Below are positions 33,145 through 34,819 of a DNA stretch of 34,819 nt, in pieces (position 1 is the stretch's first letter; every line of letters begins with the position of its first letter). The position numbers and the translations under genes are program-made. The notes under the pieces are model-generated. The model was not told where the DNA came from. It did no database searches and was given only the letters and a program-made list of their open reading frames with translations. The DNA is from Candidatus Sulfopaludibacter sp. SbA3 (GTDB lineage Bacteria; Acidobacteriota; Terriglobia; 20CM-2-55-15), in assembly GCA_945865815.1 (NCBI GenBank), contig CAMBFR010000034.1:1-34819 (forward strand), given 5' to 3'.

Positions 33145-34725
33145 ATGCCGACTGCCGACACTCAAGCCAACCGTGACGTCATGCTCAAGGCCGTCGCTGA
33201 TTTGAAAGACCGGCTGGCCGAAGTAAAGAAGGGCGGCGGCGAAGTCAGCGTGAAACGGCACAAGGAGCGGCGCAAGCTCTTTGTGCGCGAACGAATCGAC
33301 GCGTTAATCGATCCGGACACGCCTTTTCTCGAATTCAGCGCGCTGGCCGCCAACGGCATGTACAACGGCGAAGCTCCGTCGGCGGGAATCGTTACAGGTA
33401 TTGGCGTGATTCAGGGTCATCAGACCGTGATCATTGCCAACGACGCCACAGTCAAAGGCGGAACATACCTTCCGATCACGGTGAAGAAGCATCTTCGCGC
33501 GCAGGAGATCGCGCTCCAGAACAAGCTCCCTTGTGTGTATCTCGTGGATTCGGGCGGCGCCTTCCTGCCCCTGCAGGACGAAGTGTTTCCCGATCGCGAT
33601 CACTTCGGCCGGATCTTCTACAACCAGGCGCGTATGTCGGCGAACGGCATTTATCAAGTCGCCTCCGTAATGGGCTCGTGTACGGCCGGCGGCGCCTATG
33701 TTCCGGCGATGAGCGATGAAGCCATTATCGTGAAGAACCAGGGAACGATATTCCTCGCCGGCCCGCCCCTTGTGAAGGCTGCGACAGGTGAGGAAGTGAC
33801 CGCCGAAGAACTCGGCGGCGCCGATGTCCACTGCCGCATTTCTGGCGTAGCCGATCATTACGCGCAAAATGACGCGGATGCCCTGCGCATCGTTCGCGAC
33901 GTCTTTCGCTCCATTCCCTCTCCCCCGAAGGGGAACCACCAGGCCGGTGAGCCCGAAGAGCCGCACCAGGACCCCGGGGAAATCTACGGAATCATTCCCG
34001 GCGATGCGAGAAAGATGTACGACGTCCGGGAGGTGATTTACCGGATTGTGGATGCGAGCTGGTTTCATGAATTCAAGGCTCTCTACGGGCAAACGCTCGT
34101 TTGCGGGTTTGCCCGAATCTGGGGATATCCGGTCGGGATCGTCGCCAACAATGGGGTTTTGTTCTCCGAAAGCGCCCTGAAAGGGACGCACTTCATCGAA
34201 CTTTGCTGCCAGCGCGGAATACCCCTGATCTTCCTGCAGAACATTACGGGCTTCATGGTCGGCAAGAAATTCGAGCAGGGCGGAATCGCAAAAGATGGCG
34301 CAAAAATGGTGAATGCCGTGGCCAACGCAGCGGTTCCGAAGTTCACGGTAATAATCGGTGGCTCGTATGGAGCCGGAAACTACGGCATGTGTGGGCGAGC
34401 CTACGGGCCACGCCAGCTATGGATGTGGCCGAATGCGCGGATCTCCGTCATGGGCGGTGAACAGGCGGCGCGAGTGTTGCTCCAGGTCAAGCTGGACCAG
34501 TTATCGGCGCAGGGCAAGAAGATGAGTCCTGAGGAACAGCAGGAATTCATGCGCCCCACGCTGGAGAAATACGCCGCCGAGGGCAGCGCCTATTACAGCA
34601 CGGCGCGAATTTGGGACGATGGAGTCATCGACCCTGCCGACACGCGGATGGTCCTCGCGCTGGGTATCGGCGCCGCCTGGAATGCCCCGCAAGAGGAAAC
34701 GAAGTTCGGCGTGTTCCGAATGTAG
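33145..34725 (+). CDS. Methylcrotonyl-CoA carboxylase beta subunit-like carboxyltransferase
   Basis: The protein is 526 residues from the ATG at 33145; a GTG at 33136 overlapping the previous stop is an alternative. It has both halves of the carboxyltransferase fold: [56 protein letters not shown] and, in the C-half, [33 protein letters not shown] and [15 protein letters not shown]. These fit the MccB/geranyl-CoA branch better than propionyl-CoA carboxylase. MCC carboxylates 3-methylcrotonyl-CoA in leucine breakdown together with a biotin-bearing alpha subunit, which is not in the window and may follow. Coupling to the B12 mutase suggests branched acyl-CoA metabolism. Confidence 0.93.
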   Translation: MPTADTQANRDVMLKAVADLKDRLAEVKKGGGEVSVKRHKERRKLFVRERIDALIDPDTPFLEFSALAANGMYNGEAPSAGIVTGIGVIQGHQTVIIANDATVKGGTYLPITVKKHLRAQEIALQNKLPCVYLVDSGGAFLPLQDEVFPDRDHFGRIFYNQARMSANGIYQVASVMGSCTAGGAYVPAMSDEAIIVKNQGTIFLAGPPLVKAATGEEVTAEELGGADVHCRISGVADHYAQNDADALRIVRDVFRSIPSPPKGNHQAGEPEEPHQDPGEIYGIIPGDARKMYDVREVIYRIVDASWFHEFKALYGQTLVCGFARIWGYPVGIVANNGVLFSESALKGTHFIELCCQRGIPLIFLQNITGFMVGKKFEQGGIAKDGAKMVNAVANAAVPKFTVIIGGSYGAGNYGMCGRAYGPRQLWMWPNARISVMGGEQAARVLLQVKLDQLSAQGKKMSPEEQQEFMRPTLEKYAAEGSAYYSTARIWDDGVIDPADTRMVLALGIGAAWNAPQEETKFGVFRM

Positions 34726-34730
34726 TGCTG

Positions 34731-34761
34731 CTGTGGGCGCGTGGCTAAAAGCTCCGCGCCC
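34731..34761. repeat. Palindromic repeat, copy 2 (3' of the mutase-carboxylase genes)
   Basis: CTGT is followed by GGGCGCGTGGC (34735-34745) and GCTCCGCGCCC (34751-34761), an 11-position stem with one mismatch and one G-U pair around a TAAAA loop. Sequence and flank match the palindrome at 15057-15086, while the loops differ. It lies 6 nt after the carboxylase stop. Confidence 0.7.
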
Positions 34762-34780
34762 TGAAGTGTGGACATTTTTC

Positions 34781-34819
34781 GGGGAGTGCGCAAAAACTCC
34801 CCTCCTGGATTAGGAGGGG
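34781..34819. repeat. Two mutually exclusive hairpins at the window end
   Basis: GGGGAGT (34781-34787) pairs with ACTCCCC (34796-34802), loop 8 nt. CCCCTCCT (34799-34806) pairs perfectly with AGGAGGGG (34812-34819), loop 5 nt. They share the CCCC at 34799-34802, so only one can form at a time. The second ends at the window edge and may be the start of a longer dispersed repeat. A terminator is possible but no T-tract is visible within the window. Confidence 0.6.

Noticed and set aside
33304-34191. 295-codon minus-strand ORF opposite the carboxylase beta subunit
   Set aside because: It is antisense to a conserved carboxyltransferase domain; no independent motif.

Overview
The window is a gene-dense bacterial chromosome segment of moderately high GC. 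No transposase, integrase, phage gene or CRISPR array is visible. Secreted amidohydrolases, a Tat-tagged aminotransferase, split B12 acyl-CoA mutase subunits, FeoAB, a zinc-binding type ProRS and a CXXXY-type CcmE suggest a Gram-negative soil bacterium, most likely an acidobacterium. That placement is inference from gene content only.

Layout. 1-2.5 kb: the start of a minus-strand secreted protein, tRNA-Ser(CGA), a secreted D-aminoacylase-like amidohydrolase and a divergent fumarylacetoacetate-hydrolase-family enzyme. 2.6-5.4 kb: a transketolase of the short, animal-like type with a small unknown gene behind it, convergent with queF. 5.4-5.6 kb: a strongly folded, apparently unannotated minus-strand RNA with its own promoter and intrinsic terminator, ending just before a separate queF promoter. 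5.7-6.8 kb: a DsbA-like thioredoxin and its probable VKOR-type oxidase. 6.8-9.1 kb (minus): an orphan E1-alpha-like thiamine enzyme behind a Tat-exported HisC-like aminotransferase. 9.1-15.1 kb: a nearly complete system I cytochrome c maturation operon (ccmE, F, H, two CcmI-like genes, A, B, C and a 48-residue ccmD). 15.1-17.7 kb: a DUF72 gene and mtgA whose 5' ends overlap head to head, a small membrane protein and a glycosyltransferase-like gene. 17.8-21.2 kb: a nucleic-acid salvage operon (exported S1/P1-type nuclease, pyrimidine and purine nucleoside phosphorylases, cytidine deaminase). 21.3-25.3 kb (minus): a heterodimeric ABC exporter and a rhodanese. 25.4-29.5 kb (minus): feoAB under a Fur box, an exported amidohydrolase and a CDF-like membrane protein. 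29.6-31.0 kb: proS. 31.1-34.7 kb: a two-subunit B12 acyl-CoA mutase joined to a methylcrotonyl-CoA-type carboxylase beta subunit.

Genes working together. VKOR should reoxidise the DsbA-like protein, which shares the cell envelope with cytochrome c assembly. The nuclease operon would turn environmental DNA or RNA into bases and sugar phosphates. The mutase-carboxylase operon belongs to branched-chain acyl-CoA metabolism; the mutase carries Gln where methylmalonyl-CoA mutase has its carboxylate-binding Arg, so its substrate is probably not methylmalonyl-CoA.

The most notable signals are the structured RNA before queF, a repeated arrangement of -10-like hexamers 6-8 nt before start codons that lack a Shine-Dalgarno (probable leaderless mRNAs), the Gln-type mutase beside the carboxylase, and the CXXXY CcmE together with a cysteine-rich CcmH.
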